A stretch of DNA of 64,000 nt from Bin87 sp963665395. GTDB taxonomy: Bacteria; Chloroflexota; Dehalococcoidia; Lucifugimonadales; UBA3495. Position numbers and translations under genes: made by a program. This document shows positions 62,494 to 64,000 of the stretch, piece after piece (position 1 is the stretch's first letter; the number at the start of each line of letters is the position of its first letter). Under the pieces are notes generated by a model. The model worked only from the letters and a program-made list of their open reading frames with translations. It ran no database searches and was not told where the DNA came from. The DNA lies in contig OY762251.1 in assembly GCA_963665395.2 (NCBI GenBank), positions 186,001 to 250,000 on the forward strand, read 5' to 3'.

Positions 62494-64000
62494 CTACATA
62501 CCGCGCAGCTCCAGCGTCCTCACCTCATCAGCCTGAAGGTCGGCAACGCGGATGGCGTGGTTGTTGGTGTCGGCGATGTAGAGCAAGGGCTCGCGCCCGT
62601 CGTCAAATATGGCGAAGCTCAGGCCGCTGGGTTCGCTGAACGTCGCCAGCCGACCCGCGCCGTCGTGGAGTCCCACCGCGCCGGAACCCAGAATGGTCTG
62701 TACTGAGCGGGTCAGGGGCAGGACTTTCTTGATCTTGTGGTTGTAGGTGTCGGCGATGAACAGCTCGCCTTCCCGCCATTCTATTCCAATGGGATGCTGC
62801 AAGCGGACATGGTGCTCCACGCCATCCCGGTCGCCGAAGGCGAACAGGTCGATGCCCACCAGCGTCGCCACCCGCCCGGTCACCGGGTCGATGCCGGCGC
62901 TGCGGATGCTGCTGGTTTCCGAGTCGGCAAAGTAGAGCGCGGCGTCACCCTGGCGGTCGGCGCCCACGATGATGCCGCTGGGTTGGGCCAGTGTCGCCGT
63001 GGCCAGGGGGCCGTTGTCGATGTTCTCCCCGCCGGTGCCGGCGTGGGGGCAGACCATTCCGTCGGCCAGGGACAGCCGCCAAAGCTGGTGGATGCCGGCC
63101 ATGGCGATGTACAGCGTGCCCTCGTGGTGCGCCAGATCCCAGGGGCTGCTCAAGGCAATTTGACGCCCCGGTCCCTGCGCCCGGCGGTCGTGGCCCTGCT
63201 CCCCGGTGCCGGCGATGGTGTCCACCGTGCCGGCCGCGAGATTGACCCGGCGGATGGCGTGGTTCTCGGTGTCCGCCACGTACAGCGTCTCGCCCACCAA
63301 TTCCATGCCTTGGGGATGGTTGAAGGCAGCGGAGGCGTAATCGCCATCAGCAAAGTCCTCGGCGCCGGAGCCGACGACGGCCTGCACCTGCCCGTCCAGG
63401 TCGGCGATGACGACGCGGTTGTGGTTGGTGTCGGCGATAAACAGGCGGTTGCCGGGGCCGTCGGCCAGTACCTTGCCGGGAAAGGCCAGGGCGGACTCCT
63501 CCACCGCTTCCGGCTTGAGGCCCAGGCTGCGGCGGTCAATCTTGCCTTGCTCGTCGAACTCGGCAATCATCCGGCCCAGCAGGTCGTCGAAAGCTTCGTA
63601 GGGCAGCTCGCCCTCGTGCTTGCCGATGACCTTGCCCTCCGGGTCAACGAACATCAGGGTGGGCCAGGCCCGGCAGGCGTACTGCCGCCACACCTGGAAC
63701 TCGGCGTCGTTGACGATGGGGTGCTTCAGCTCGTAGCGCTGGGCCGCCAGCAATACGTTGTCGGCGTACTTCTCGTTGGGGAACTTGGCGGAATGGACGC
63801 CGATTACCACCAGCTCGTCGGCATACTTTTCTTCCATTTTCCGCAACTGCGGAAACACGTGCATGCAGTTGACTCAACAGTAGGTCCAGAAGTCCAGCAC
63901 CACCACCTTGCCGCGCAGGTCGGCCATGCTCAGGGGCCGGTCGGTGTTGATCCATTCGACGCTGTCAGGGAAATCCGGCGCGTTGACGGTGCCGGCGAAA
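62494..64000 (-). CDS. Thioredoxin-like/NHL-repeat protein with in-frame TGA (putative selenoprotein, cut by window edge)
   Basis: The frame enters from the right edge and reads NAPDFPDSVEWINTDRPLS, then GKVVVLDFWTYC, TGA (63876-63874), VNCMHVFPQLRKMEEKY. In NHLRC2-like proteins this place is FWTYCCINCMH: the TGA replaces the first Cys of the CxxC redox pair, so reading it as selenocysteine gives a UxxC site. The thioredoxin-like domain continues with VVIGVHSAKF and ACRAWPTLMFVDPEGKVIG (cis-Pro). The rest is a six-bladed NHL beta-propeller with LFIADTNHNRVV, LYVADTENHAIRRV and FIADTYNHKIKKV blades. If TGA were a real stop, translation would restart at the ATG 63864 without the redox site. No signal peptide is visible because the start is outside the window. 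Confidence 0.8.
63844..63871 (-). promoter_or_regulatory. Hairpin directly after the TGA (possible SECIS element)
   Basis: On the minus strand, two bases after the TGA, CAACTGC pairs with GCAGTTG across a 14-base loop, a perfect 7-bp stem. Bacterial SECIS hairpins lie at this position, inside the coding region just after UGA. The loop does not show an obvious SelB consensus, so this is suggestive only. Confidence 0.45.

Noticed and set aside
1..64000. tRNA or rRNA genes
   Set aside because: No T-loop, anticodon-arm or rRNA segments were noticed on either strand by eye; a dedicated search would be needed to be sure.

Overview
The window looks like chromosome of a GC-rich environmental bacterium. 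Gene content suggests Chloroflexota, perhaps a Dehalococcoidia/SAR202-type lineage, because of amidohydrolases, a GMC oxidoreductase, a family III CoA-transferase, an AprA-type flavoprotein and many short palindromic repeats. This is inference from content only: there is no rRNA or other phylogenetic marker here.

Layout. (1) 1-10044 is a defence-type island. It holds the C-terminal part of an SF2/SNF2-type helicase, a SIR2-STAND-TPR protein ending in a cold-shock-like domain, and a large type IIG-like restriction-methylase on the opposite strand. (2) 10045-11932 is a repeat nest. It has two identical 145-bp MITEs with exact 9-bp target duplications, a long palindromic element, and the first of two copies of a ~500-bp non-coding element that looks like a structured RNA. 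(3) 11933-16749 has panE, an alpha/beta hydrolase and a class III PHA synthase cluster (PhaE-like, PhaC, phasin-like, PadR regulator). (4) 16960-31429 is housekeeping. It includes an NCS2-type permease, a five-gene run (phosphonoacetate hydrolase-like, thrB, lysC, GT2, CoA-transferase), a TreT-like glycosyltransferase, and a yvcK-glmS-uppP cell-envelope run. (5) 32371-41461 has two secreted multi-Cache proteins, built from three copies and one copy of the same four-domain cassette, followed by a paralogue of the NCS2-type permease. (6) 41665-51000 has catabolic genes (GMC oxidoreductase, two amidohydrolases, dienelactone hydrolase, MFS exporter, CapA-like protein) separated by MITE-like repeats. 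(7) 51303-54357 is a gene split by an IS; removing the IS and one 5-bp duplication restores a single frame. (8) 54535-64000 has the second RNA-like element, a GLUG-repeat lipoprotein, an AprA-like flavoprotein with no AprB beside it, a HEPN gene pair, a DUF3800 gene with an internal amber stop, and a thioredoxin/NHL protein.

The most striking observation is at the right edge. The thioredoxin-NHL gene (minus strand) reads through an in-frame TGA placed exactly at the first position of the redox CxxC motif, with a 7-bp hairpin right after it. This is the signature of a selenocysteine (UxxC) protein. Other strong points are the 3x4 Cache super-repeat, a hairpin whose sequence differs but whose pairing is kept between the two RNA-like copies, and the clean reconstruction of the IS-broken gene.
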